A stretch of DNA of 64,000 nucleotides from positions 3,908,501 through 3,972,500 of the forward strand of contig CP091034.1 in the NCBI GenBank assembly GCA_039725955.1, read 5' to 3'. A program made the translations under genes and the position numbers. This DNA is from Sinorhizobium sp. B11 (GTDB lineage Bacteria > Pseudomonadota > Alphaproteobacteria > Rhizobiales > Rhizobiaceae). The notes under the pieces are model-generated. The model searched no databases and was not told the origin of the DNA. It saw nothing but the letters and a program-made list of their open reading frames with translations. Shown here piece by piece: positions 25,958 to 33,356 of this stretch (the stretch's first letter is position 1; the number at the start of each line of letters is the position of its first letter).

Positions 25958-26302
25958 ATGAAAATTTTCATCGGATTGATATTGCTGCTGGTGTTGAGCT
26001 GGAGCCCGGCTTCCGCAAAAGAAGACATGACGCTCCGCGCGCTCATGGAGAGCAAGGAGACAAGCGTCGTCACGATGCTGATTGGCGGGGCGGGATTGAC
26101 ACTTCGAATGGTGAACACCCACCTCGCAGCTGAGGGCAGGCCCCTCTTATATTGCTCACCGCGGAACGTCACGATTTCGCAAACCGAGTACGTCGAAATC
26201 GTGAAGAGATATCTTGAGCGGCACCCGGATATCGGTGAGAAGACGTTCCAGGCTTACCCCTTGGTCCTGCTCAGGTCATTGGAGCAAATGTATCCGTGCT
26301 GA
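25958..26302 (+). CDS. Small exported Rap1a/Tai immunity-like protein
   Basis: 114 aa from ATG 25958 (MKIFIGLILLLVLSWSPASA), a textbook signal peptide cleaved after ASA. The mature part has two conserved Cys (LLYCSP and the C-terminal MYPC) and the helix pattern VTISQTEYVEIVKRYLERHP then LVLLRSLEQMYPC. This matches the Rap1a/Tai fold, whose founding members neutralise type VI secretion peptidoglycan amidases in the periplasm. No effector or T6SS gene is adjacent, so this is an orphan and immunity is not established. Confidence 0.7.
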   Translation: MKIFIGLILLLVLSWSPASAKEDMTLRALMESKETSVVTMLIGGAGLTLRMVNTHLAAEGRPLLYCSPRNVTISQTEYVEIVKRYLERHPDIGEKTFQAYPLVLLRSLEQMYPC

Positions 26303-26418
26303 GGCGATAGAAATCCATCTTCGACGCCAAACCAAATTCGGACACAGAGCCATGCCATGCGCGATAATGGAGCCCGAGGTGTTGATTCGCCTCGTCAGTT
26401 CACGGGGTTCGAATCGAA

Positions 26419-26908
26419 ATGAAATTATCTGCGCTTGCCATCGCCGCCTTCTCCACCCTCACTTTTGCCGCAGCAGCGCAGGCGGATGACAATTTTCCGG
26501 GTGCGCCCGGCGTCATCGCGCTCGGCGGCAAGTGCCAGAAGCTGGTCGTTGCCAAGTTTGATGCCACGAAGGGCTGCAAGGGAGAGCTGGCAAGTGTGAC
26601 GCTCGTCAACGGCACGGTCACCTTCATCTTCACCTCTGATGGCAAGCTGTTGGGCTTCCAGGGCGACGGCAAGGGCATCAAGCCCGCATCCAATGGCAAT
26701 GCCCGCCTGCCACTCAGCCTCGTCACCACCGGCGTCGGCAACAAGATGACGGGTGAAGTGAAGGTTGCCGGCTTCTGCACCTTCGGCAATCCCTATGCCG
26801 GCAAGCCGATGGCCATCGAGTGCACGGCGGAAAGCAAGGATTCGGCCTTCACGGGCAGCTTCCGCACCAACGGCAAGGCGCCGGCACGGAAAAAACGGTG
26901 GAAAATAG
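26419..26908 (+). CDS. Small exported protein of unknown function, probably frameshifted at an A6 run
   Basis: Signal peptide MKLSALAIAAFSTLTFAAAA-QA, then a ~140-residue beta-rich domain with two Cys pairs (GGKCQKLVV, KGCKGEL, GFCTFGNP, IECTAES). The family is not recognised. As written, the frame does not stop after this domain but runs to 27492 antisense to the next gene, giving 357 aa. Removing one A from the six at 26890-26895 produces a TAG at 26906-26908, giving 162 aa and leaving 20 bp to the convergent gene's stop. I therefore end the gene at 26908 and treat the 3' extension as artefact or mutation. Confidence 0.65.
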
Positions 26909-26928
26909 AGAGCGCTGGACTGACGGCC

Positions 26929-27645
26929 TCAGGCGCACCAGGAGCTCGAGGCAGATCCCGGCTTCCTCGCCAGGCCCTCATTGATAAGACGCGTACCGAA
27001 GGAGCGCCCGTCGCGCGAAATGACACGCGGCGCGCCACGGTCATCCACCTTGCCGGCAGCATTCATGTTGAACGGACCGGCGTTCAGCAGCGCGAGCAGA
27101 CGGGATTTGGCGGCAAAGGCGATCTTCCGTTCGTCTTCACAGCGAGCGCGGTCGACATCCGGGCTCACCATATCAGCGATGACGATCTTCTCACCCTTGT
27201 ACCAGAAGGTGCCGGCATCGCCGACGCAATTGATATGCTCGCCTTGCCCGCAATATCCAAAGGCGGCCTTGGCGGTTGCCGAAGAGGACGGGGCAACAGG
27301 GGAGATAGAGGCCGGCACGATCTTTGCGGTCGGCACTGGAGCCGAGGGGATCGCCGCAGGCGGCACCGGATCGTTCGTCTGCCGCGGCTTGGCGGCAGGT
27401 GCTGCGACGGCAACTTGCTTCGGTGCTTCCTTGGGTGCCTGAGGCTTGGCTTCAGCCGCTTCGCGGATAACGGCAGCCGGTGCCTTCCCTAACATCGGGC
27501 GGATGGTCTTCCAGTTGTCATAGGCGGCAATGGCGCCCACCGCGGCGATGCCGAGCACCAACCAGGGCATCGCGCCTCCGGAGGATGCGCCGCTCTTCCT
27601 CTTTGCCGGCGCCTTGCGGCGGCCGCGTGTTGCTGTCTTGGCCAT
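26929..27645 (-). CDS. Membrane-anchored thermonuclease (SNase)-like protein with degenerate active site
   Basis: 238 aa. The N-terminus is very basic (MAKTATRGRRKAPAKRKSG), followed by one membrane helix (AMPWLVLGIAAVGAIAAY), an Ala/Pro-rich linker (~55-125) and a SNase-like domain at ~130-238 (YKGEKIVIADMVSPDV ... INEGLARKPG). In staphylococcal nuclease the catalytic triad is Arg35, Glu43 and Arg87; here the first Arg is replaced (IVIADMVSPD), so nuclease activity is doubtful. It probably sits in the inner membrane with the domain in the periplasm. Confidence 0.75.
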   Translation of the reverse strand: MAKTATRGRRKAPAKRKSGASSGGAMPWLVLGIAAVGAIAAYDNWKTIRPMLGKAPAAVIREAAEAKPQAPKEAPKQVAVAAPAAKPRQTNDPVPPAAIPSAPVPTAKIVPASISPVAPSSSATAKAAFGYCGQGEHINCVGDAGTFWYKGEKIVIADMVSPDVDRARCEDERKIAFAAKSRLLALLNAGPFNMNAAGKVDDRGAPRVISRDGRSFGTRLINEGLARKPGSASSSWCA

Positions 27646-27753
27646 CGATCCGATTCCCTTGAACGGGGCGGATTATCGCAGCGCAATCCTTTCCGAAAGG
27701 TTGGCAAGGCATCGCCACGGATCGCTTTCCCAAGCCGAAATTCGCCGGAAACG

Positions 27754-27780
27754 AAAACGCCCGGCTTCATGGCCGGGCGT
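27754..27780 (-). terminator. Terminator of the 59-aa gene
   Basis: Perfect 9-bp stem ACGCCCGGC/GCCGGGCGT with a 6-base loop. On the minus strand it is followed by TTTTCGTTT, 24 bp past the stop codon of the small gene. Confidence 0.8.
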
Positions 27781-27803
27781 CTCGTGTAAATTCTACCTGG
27801 GAC

Positions 27804-27983
27804 TCAGCAGCCTTGCGCTGCCGAAGGTGCCGCTGCGGGCGTCTTCGCTGTTTGCCCGCTCGGCTGCACAGATGGCATCTCGCGCTTGCCAATATCGATC
27901 CGGCGCTCGGCCGCATCGCGCACGGCCTGCCATTCATATTCGTGCTGGATGAAAATATCGCGCGGCACAAGATTGATCGTCAT
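27804..27983 (-). CDS. 59-aa protein of unknown function
   Basis: A very short frame. It begins MTINLVPRDIFIQHEYEWQA, continues with a basic helix (VRDAAERRIDIGKREM) and ends in an Ala/Pro/Gln-rich tail finishing GC. GGTGAG lies 7 bases upstream of the ATG, and a clean terminator follows the stop, which together support a real gene. There is no signal peptide and no known family. It lies 38 bp downstream of another small gene in the same direction, so the pair may be one transcript. Confidence 0.6.
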   Translation of the reverse strand: MTINLVPRDIFIQHEYEWQAVRDAAERRIDIGKREMPSVQPSGQTAKTPAAAPSAAQGC

Positions 27984-28021
27984 TCGTGTCTCACCTGTTT
28001 GATGGATTGCGGAACTGGTTT

Positions 28022-28261
28022 TCAGCGGACGGGTTTTGCGACATGGGCATTGTCGCTTTTGATGTCGGGACCGCCCTTTGAAAGATCGCTGCCGGTCACA
28101 TGCGCCGGCACGTGAATGTCGTGGATAACACCCGGGGTCAGCGTCAGGTCCACATGATGCGGCGGCAGAACCTGTGCCTTCTGCATACGATTGGGTTTCG
28201 CCCGCTTGATGCGGTCCGAGGCTTCCGTGCGCCTGTCGGGAACATGGGTCGAATTATGCAT
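28022..28261 (-). CDS. 79-aa protein of unknown function
   Basis: Starts ATG at 28261 with GGAGGG five bases upstream, a near-ideal ribosome-binding site. The sequence is hydrophilic and His/Pro-rich (VLPPHHVDLTLTPGVIHDIH), with no signal peptide or membrane segment, and ends VAKPVR. No family is recognised. It is first of a two-gene minus-strand unit with the 59-aa gene. Confidence 0.6.
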   Translation of the reverse strand: MHNSTHVPDRRTEASDRIKRAKPNRMQKAQVLPPHHVDLTLTPGVIHDIHVPAHVTGSDLSKGGPDIKSDNAHVAKPVR

Positions 28262-28371
28262 CGTCGCCCTCCTTCAAGAATTCTGAGCTGCGTTCGTCGG
28301 CTCAGCTAGGTTCTAACGGGTGAGCGCTCGCATGGTTCCAAAGAAATCGGTAACCGTGACCGAGCCCACGT

Positions 28372-28400
28372 CTTGACTGGGGCAGCAACTTCACTACCTA
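28372..28400 (+). promoter_or_regulatory. Sigma70-type promoter of the TerC/DUF475 leader
   Basis: CTTGAC (28372-28377), exactly 17 bases, then TACCTA (28395-28400): a good alphaproteobacterial housekeeping promoter. It predicts a start near 28407 and hence a ~226-nt untranslated leader before the ATG at 28633. Confidence 0.72.
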
Positions 28401-28406
28401 GTGAGG

Positions 28407-28632
28407 CACCCGCGCCTCATCCAGACATCGGTTGCGGGGGAACCCTGGTGCCGGGCCCCTCTGGCGAGAGTTTTTACGGCGCTCTCGTGATGTCGGTACC
28501 GCCTGCAAATTAGCCGGCGGATTTTTCATCGATGAAAAAGCTCACCATGCCAAACGCGCATGCCCGTTGCGGTATGCGTTTTTCTGTTTTCACCTCATCT
28601 TCAAAAACGGTTTGCGGCTGCGAGGTGCAGTC
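28407..28632 (+). ncRNA. Structured 5' leader of the TerC gene, candidate metal-responsive riboswitch with terminator-like hairpin
   Basis: The leader contains a long-range stem GACATC (28424-28429) / GATGTC (28489-28494) closing a multi-branch region with the hairpin CGAGAG/CTCTCG (28465-28487). A perfect 18-nt palindrome follows at 28522-28539. The hairpin at 28552-28581 (AAACGC..ATGCC / GGTATGCGTTT) is followed by TTCTGTTTT just before the gene. TerC-family genes are often under the Mn2+ yybP-ykoY riboswitch, so control by transcription attenuation is likely. I could not match the GGGGAGUA core of that class, so the class is left open. Confidence 0.55.
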
Positions 28633-29727
28633 ATGAGCCAGCCTCAATCCCACAAGTCTTCGCTCGGCTATTTCCGCTGGGCCTTCATCGTCACGGCGCT
28701 CGGCCTTGCGCTCGGCGCATTTCTCGGCTGGCAATCGACCGGCACGCTGGGCGGCATGGCAACCGTCTTCTTCATCTGCAGCGTGCTAGCCGTTCTGGAG
28801 ATCTCGCTCTCCTTCGACAATGCCATCGTCAACGCCAACAAGCTGAAGGAAATGACTCCGGTCTGGCAGCACCGGTTCTTGACCTGGGGCATCATCATCG
28901 CCGTCTTCGGCATGCGCATCGTCTTCCCGTTGGCGATCGTCGCCATCGCGGCCCAGATCGGTCCGTGGGAAGCGCTCGTGTTGGCGGCCCGCGAGCCGGC
29001 AGAATATGCCCGCATCATGAATGACGCGCATCTGCCGATCGCCGCCTTCGGCGGTACCTTCCTGATGATGGTCGGCCTTACCTACTTCTTCAACCATGAG
29101 AAGGAAGTCCACTGGATCGGCTCACTGGAGCGGATCATGGCGCGTTCGGCCGCGATCAAGGGCATCGAGATCGCCTTCGTGCTCCTGCTGATCCTGCTCT
29201 TCTCCTCTCTCCTGGAGGGTGAAGACGCGACCACCTTCGTCTACTGCGCCATCTACGGTCTCGTGACCTTCCTGGTGGTCGAAGTCATCGGCGGTCTCCT
29301 CGACGCATCGCAGCGCGCGATGAGCGAAGCGGCAAAGGGTGGCCTCGGCGCCTTCATCTATCTGGAAGTTCTGGATGCCAGCTTCTCCTTCGATGGCGTC
29401 ATCGGCGCCTTCGCACTGACGCAGAATCTCTTCATCATCGCCATCGGTCTCGGCATCGGCGCCATGTATGTGCGCTCGATGACGATCATGCTGGTGGAGA
29501 AGGGAACGCTTGCCGAATACCGCTACCTGGAACACGGCGCCTTCTACGCGATCCTGATCCTCTCGGTGATCATGTATGTGCAGACCTTGACGCACATACC
29601 CGAGGTCATCACTGGCCTTGGCGGCGCTGCCCTCATCGGCATCTCGCTCTGGTCCTCGATCCGCTACAACAGACAGGAGCGACAGAAGGAAGCGCATATG
29701 CCCGAACGGGAGCGCCTTCACGCCTGA
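28633..29727 (+). CDS. TerC-superfamily integral membrane protein (DUF475)
   Basis: 364 aa from ATG 28633 (MSQPQSHKSSLGYFRWAFIV), with GAGGTG upstream; an open frame extending to 28432 is just untranslated leader. About nine membrane helices. Conserved acidic TerC motifs LSFDNAIVNANKL and FSFDGVIGAFALTQN lie within membrane segments, as in metal-exporting TerC/Alx proteins. DUF475 proteins are the ~350-residue branch. The likely role is Mn2+ (or other cation) export, inferred from family and from the structured leader. It is monocistronic. Confidence 0.9.
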   Translation: MSQPQSHKSSLGYFRWAFIVTALGLALGAFLGWQSTGTLGGMATVFFICSVLAVLEISLSFDNAIVNANKLKEMTPVWQHRFLTWGIIIAVFGMRIVFPLAIVAIAAQIGPWEALVLAAREPAEYARIMNDAHLPIAAFGGTFLMMVGLTYFFNHEKEVHWIGSLERIMARSAAIKGIEIAFVLLLILLFSSLLEGEDATTFVYCAIYGLVTFLVVEVIGGLLDASQRAMSEAAKGGLGAFIYLEVLDASFSFDGVIGAFALTQNLFIIAIGLGIGAMYVRSMTIMLVEKGTLAEYRYLEHGAFYAILILSVIMYVQTLTHIPEVITGLGGAALIGISLWSSIRYNRQERQKEAHMPERERLHA

Positions 29728-29770
29728 TAAGCAAAAGCCGCTGCGGTCTGGCGCTGCGGCTCGGATAGTC

Positions 29771-29803
29771 CAAAAACAAAGCCCGCGACCATCGGTTGCG
29801 GGC
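29771..29803 (-). terminator. Terminator of the DUF1127 gene
   Basis: 10-bp stem GCCCGCGACC/GGTTGCGGGC (one G-T pair) with a 3-base loop. On the minus strand it is followed by TTTGTTTTTG, 51 bp past the stop of the 56-aa gene. Confidence 0.78.
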
Positions 29804-29853
29804 TCATTCATTCAATATCTGATTTGGCATTCAATCTGCGCATTCGGCACGTC

Positions 29854-30024
29854 TTACCGGATGACACGGCCGAAACTTACCGGATCGATACCGAGTTCTT
29901 GCAGGTCGCGTGCGCGCGGCTTGCGGCCACCTTCGACAGCGGCGCTGACTGCGTTTGCGGCACCAAGCGCTGCAAAGGCGCGGGCCAGGAAACCATTGTG
30001 GATCGACTTTCTGAAAGCGGACAT
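29854..30024 (-). CDS. DUF1127-type small basic protein, 56 aa
   Basis: A 56-aa frame below usual size cut-offs. It begins MSAFRKSIHNGFLARAFAAL, has an Ala-rich helix and ends in the typical DUF1127 half (KPRARDLQELGIDPVSFGRV). DUF1127 proteins are tiny Arg-rich proteins abundant in Rhizobiales, linked in Agrobacterium to phosphate and carbon metabolism and RNA turnover. GAGGAA precedes the ATG by eight bases, and a terminator lies downstream. It is monocistronic. The other frames here are shadows. Confidence 0.8.
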   Translation of the reverse strand: MSAFRKSIHNGFLARAFAALGAANAVSAAVEGGRKPRARDLQELGIDPVSFGRVIR

Positions 30025-30249
30025 CTTCTTTTCCTCTCGCTCTTTCGTTGACCTTTCCTAGATGGGAAAATCCGCATGCACTCACAACGCGCAAGAAATC
30101 ACCGCTGCCATGCAAAAAGCGCATATTTCTTTCGCCGGCAAATGAAAAACAGTCCGGGAAACGTTACTACAAATCCAATTTTATCATTCGATTTCAATCA
30201 TATGATTGGAGAGGACAGCGGATTTCAGCCGGAAAAAATTGTTAAACGC
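30025..30249. promoter_or_regulatory. AT-rich upstream region of the DUF1127 gene with a perfect palindrome
   Basis: No gene is supported. The region is markedly more AT-rich than its surroundings and holds the perfect 14-bp palindrome CAATCATATGATTG (30195-30208), about 170 bp upstream of the DUF1127 start. It is a plausible operator; the regulator is unknown. Confidence 0.45.
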
Positions 30250-30284
30250 CAAAAGAAAGGCCGGCCATGTTGCCACGGCCGGCC
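30250..30284 (-). terminator. Terminator of the tctCBA operon
   Basis: Perfect 8-bp stem GGCCGGCC repeated in inverted orientation (30259-30266 and 30277-30284) with a 10-base loop. On the minus strand it is followed by TTTCTTTTGG, 30 bp beyond the tctA stop. Confidence 0.8.
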
Positions 30285-30313
30285 TGAATTAGGGGTCAGG
30301 TCGTCTTTTTGTT

Positions 30314-31831
30314 TTAGTCTTCATTTGCCGCGAGCTGAGAGAGAACCTGGCCGCGGCCACGCAATCTCAGGATCAGCGGGATGAGGAAGGCGGCAGCCGC
30401 CACGATCAGCAGGCCGCAGGCGATCGGCGACATGACGAGTGTGGTTACGTCACCCTGACTGATCGAGAGCGCACGGCGAAGCTGCTGCTCGGCCAGCGGT
30501 CCGAGAATGAGACCGACGACGGCAGGCGCGATCGGATAGCCGAAGATCCGCATGACATAACCGAGAACGCCAAAGCCGAGCAGCATGCCGAGTTCGAAGA
30601 CCGAGGGGTTGGCGCCGATCGTGCCGAGCGTGGCAAACAGCAGGATGCCGGCGTAAAGCCACGGTTTCGGGACCGTCAGCAGGCGGACCCAGAGGCCGAT
30701 CATCGGCAGGTTCAACACCAGCAGCATCGCATTGGCGATGAGCAGGCTGGCGATGAGACCCCAGACGAGCCGTGGGTTGGTGGCAAACAGCAGCGGTCCC
30801 GGCTGCAGACCATATTGCTGGAAGCCAGCGAGCATGATCGCCGCCGTCGCCGATGTCGGCAGACCGAGCGTCAGGAGCGGCACCAGAGTGCCGGCAGCCG
30901 AAGCATTGTTGGCAGCCTCCGGACCGGCAACGCCTTCAATCGCGCCATGACCGAATTCCTCCGGGTTCTTCGAAAGACGCTTTTCGGTGGCATAGGAAAG
31001 GAACGTGCCGATTTCAGCACCGCCCGCCGGCATGGCGCCGATCGGGAAGCCGATGATCGTGCCACGCAGCCAGGGCTTCCAGGAACGCGCCCAGTCCTGC
31101 GCATTCATCCAGAGCGAGCCGCGTACCGCCTCCACCTTGTCTTCGCCGCGCTTCCCCTGGGCGGCGATATAGAGTGTCTCGCCAATCGCGAACATCGCAA
31201 CGGCAAGCGTCGTCACCTCGATACCGTCGAGCAGATCGGGAATGCCGAAGGACAGGCGCGCCTGCCCGGTCTGCTGGTCGATGCCGACCATGGCGAGCGC
31301 AAAGCCGATGAAGAGCGAGGTGAGACCGCGCAGCGCCGAATCCCCGAAGGCCGAGGAGACGGTGACGAAGGCAAGCACCATCAGCGCGAAATATTCGCGC
31401 GGACCGAAAACCAATGCCAGTTTGACGATGTAGGGTGCCACGAAAGCAAGGCCGAGTGTGGCGATAAGGCCGGCGACGAACGAGCCGATGGCCGCTGTCG
31501 CCAGCGCCGGTCCGCCGCGCCCTGCCCGCGCCATCTTGTTGCCCTCGAGCGCCGTGACGATCGAGGCGCTTTCACCCGGCGTATTCAAAAGGATCGACGT
31601 GGTCGAGCCGCCATACATGCCGCCGTAATAGATGCCGGCGAACATGATGAGCGAGCCGCCCGGGTCGAGCTTGTAGGTGGCAGGAAGAAGCAGCGCGACC
31701 GTCAGCGCCGGGCCGATTCCCGGCAGCACGCCGACGGCGGTGCCGAGGGTTACGCCGATGAGGGCGTAAAGCAGGTTGATCGGCTGCGCAGCAACCAGAA
31801 TGCCCTGCCAGAGGAATTCGAATGTGCTCAT
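30314..31831 (-). CDS. tctA: Tripartite tricarboxylate transporter, large membrane subunit TctA
   Basis: 505 aa from ATG 31831 (MSTFEFLWQGILVAAQPINL); an in-frame extension to 31888 is unlikely. About twelve membrane helices. The TctA signature regions are GTAVGVLPGIGPALTVALLL and GTIIGFPIGAMPAGGAEIGT, plus FIGFALAMVGIDQQTGQARL. It carries the transport path for citrate-like dicarboxylates/tricarboxylates taken from TctC. It is last in tctC-tctB-tctA, 92 bp after tctB, and is followed by a terminator. Confidence 0.95.
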   Translation of the reverse strand: MSTFEFLWQGILVAAQPINLLYALIGVTLGTAVGVLPGIGPALTVALLLPATYKLDPGGSLIMFAGIYYGGMYGGSTTSILLNTPGESASIVTALEGNKMARAGRGGPALATAAIGSFVAGLIATLGLAFVAPYIVKLALVFGPREYFALMVLAFVTVSSAFGDSALRGLTSLFIGFALAMVGIDQQTGQARLSFGIPDLLDGIEVTTLAVAMFAIGETLYIAAQGKRGEDKVEAVRGSLWMNAQDWARSWKPWLRGTIIGFPIGAMPAGGAEIGTFLSYATEKRLSKNPEEFGHGAIEGVAGPEAANNASAAGTLVPLLTLGLPTSATAAIMLAGFQQYGLQPGPLLFATNPRLVWGLIASLLIANAMLLVLNLPMIGLWVRLLTVPKPWLYAGILLFATLGTIGANPSVFELGMLLGFGVLGYVMRIFGYPIAPAVVGLILGPLAEQQLRRALSISQGDVTTLVMSPIACGLLIVAAAAFLIPLILRLRGRGQVLSQLAANED

Positions 31832-31923
31832 GGTTTTTTCCCAAGCGGCGGCTCCTGAGGGGGCACAGGACCATCCGCGCAAAAGCAACGAAACTGAGAG
31901 CGCCCGGTGCGAGGCGAGCGCTA

Positions 31924-32415
31924 TCAGAAGAACAGGTGTTCGAGCGGCCCGGCCGGCAGCGAGAGCTGCAGGAGCTGCGAGAAGATCGTCCAGACAATGA
32001 AACTCATGATGATGCCGATAGGCAGCGAGAACCAGATCTGGCGCTTGCCGAAACCGCGCGCGGTGAGTGCAAAGAGTACGCCCGTCGCAATCGAGAAACC
32101 GGCGGTGCGCAGGAGCAGCATCTGTCCGGCAAGGCCCGCCACAACCCAGATGACTGGCGCCACTTCCTGATGTTCGCGTTCCGGAAAATCGCCGCGCCAG
32201 GCTTCGAAAGCCGTCCAGATGCCAAGACAGAAGAGGCCGAGTGCTACGACTTTCGGCACTGTCGACGGTCCGATGCGGTCATACTGCGCGATCGTCTTCA
32301 GATGCGAGGCATCCCAGAAGACCACGACGGCGACCACGATGAGGAAAGGGGCAATGATCAGCGCCGCCCAATCGGGGCGGCGCTTCGTTGCCGATGAGGT
32401 ATCGGCTTCACTCAT
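31924..32415 (-). CDS. tctB: Tripartite tricarboxylate transporter, small membrane subunit TctB
   Basis: 163 aa, about four membrane helices (WAALIIAPFLIVVAVVVFWD, VVALGLFCLGIWTAFEAW, VIWVVAGLAGQMLLLRTAGF, IWFSLPIGIIMSFIVWTIFS), matching TctB length and topology. The start codon overlaps the tctC stop by 4 bp (ATGA), so translation is coupled. Confidence 0.93.
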   Translation of the reverse strand: MSEADTSSATKRRPDWAALIIAPFLIVVAVVVFWDASHLKTIAQYDRIGPSTVPKVVALGLFCLGIWTAFEAWRGDFPEREHQEVAPVIWVVAGLAGQMLLLRTAGFSIATGVLFALTARGFGKRQIWFSLPIGIIMSFIVWTIFSQLLQLSLPAGPLEHLFF

Positions 32416-33356
32416 TGAACGAGACCGATATCTTTGAGAATGCCCGCGGTAGCCGAGACATCCTTTTCGAGCTGCGCCTTGAACTCGTCGCCTGCAAGGT
32501 AGGTGTCGGCCCAGCCCTTGGTCTTCAGGGTTTCCTGCCAGGCGGCAGACTTGTGCAGCTTGTCGAAGTCAGCCGCAATCGAGGCGACTTCTTCATCGGT
32601 CAGGCCCGGAGCGGCGGCAACCATGCGCCAGTTCTGGATGGAAACGTCGGTACCGGCTTCCTTGAAGGTCGGTGCATCGACGCCGTCGATGCGGGCATCG
32701 CTGGAAACGCCGAGCAGACGCAGCGTGCCGGCTTTCACCTGCGATTCGAATTCGCTGTAGCTCGAAATGCCAGCTGTGACCTGGCCGCCGAGGATAGCGG
32801 CGAGTGCTTCGCCGCCGCCCGAGAAGGCGACATAGTTGATCTTGGTCGGATCGACACCGGAAGCTTTGGCGATCAGACCAACGGCGATGTGGTCCGTGCC
32901 GCCGGCAGAACCGCCGCCCCAGGAAACGGCGCCGGGATCGGCCTTCAGCTTGGTGACGAGATCGGCGAGCGTCTTGATGTCGGACGCGGCGGGAACGACG
33001 ACAGCTTCATACTCGCCGGTCAGGCGAGCGATCGGGGTGACATCCTTCAGCGTGACGACCGACTTGTTGGTCAGCAGCGCGCCAACCATGACGTAGCCGC
33101 CGACGATCAGAGCGTTCGGATTGCCTGCGCTCTGGCTGCTGAATTGCGCAAGACCGATGGAGCCGCCGGCGCCGGGTACGTTCTGAACCTGAACGCTCTT
33201 GGAAATACCTTCCTGCTGCAGCACCGTCTGCAGTGAGCGAGCCGTCTGGTCCCAGCCGCCGCCGGGCGCTGCCGGAGCGATGATGGTGTAATCGGCGGCG
33301 TAGGCCGGCAGCGCAATAGCCGCTGCCAAAAGAGTTGCGATGAAAGTGTGCTTCAC
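32412..33356 (-). CDS. tctC: Tripartite tricarboxylate transporter substrate-binding protein TctC (Bug family)
   Basis: 314 aa. Signal peptide MKHTFIATLLAAAIALPAYA. The mature protein has the Bug fold (YTIIAPAAPGGGWDQTARSL, VPGAGGSIGLAQFSSQSAGN), with the GGWD loop that contacts carboxylate ligands. It delivers substrate to TctAB. The start is GTG at 33356 with GGAGGA upstream. It is first gene of tctCBA. The 12-bp palindrome CACCGATCGGTG lies 65 bp upstream. A TctDE-like two-component system 3 kb away probably regulates it. Confidence 0.95.
   Translation of the reverse strand: MKHTFIATLLAAAIALPAYAADYTIIAPAAPGGGWDQTARSLQTVLQQEGISKSVQVQNVPGAGGSIGLAQFSSQSAGNPNALIVGGYVMVGALLTNKSVVTLKDVTPIARLTGEYEAVVVPAASDIKTLADLVTKLKADPGAVSWGGGSAGGTDHIAVGLIAKASGVDPTKINYVAFSGGGEALAAILGGQVTAGISSYSEFESQVKAGTLRLLGVSSDARIDGVDAPTFKEAGTDVSIQNWRMVAAAPGLTDEEVASIAADFDKLHKSAAWQETLKTKGWADTYLAGDEFKAQLEKDVSATAGILKDIGLVQ

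Noticed and set aside
28432..28632. N-terminal extension of the TerC protein to 28432
   Set aside because: It would translate the structured leader; the ATG at 28633 has a GAGGTG site and matches the family start.
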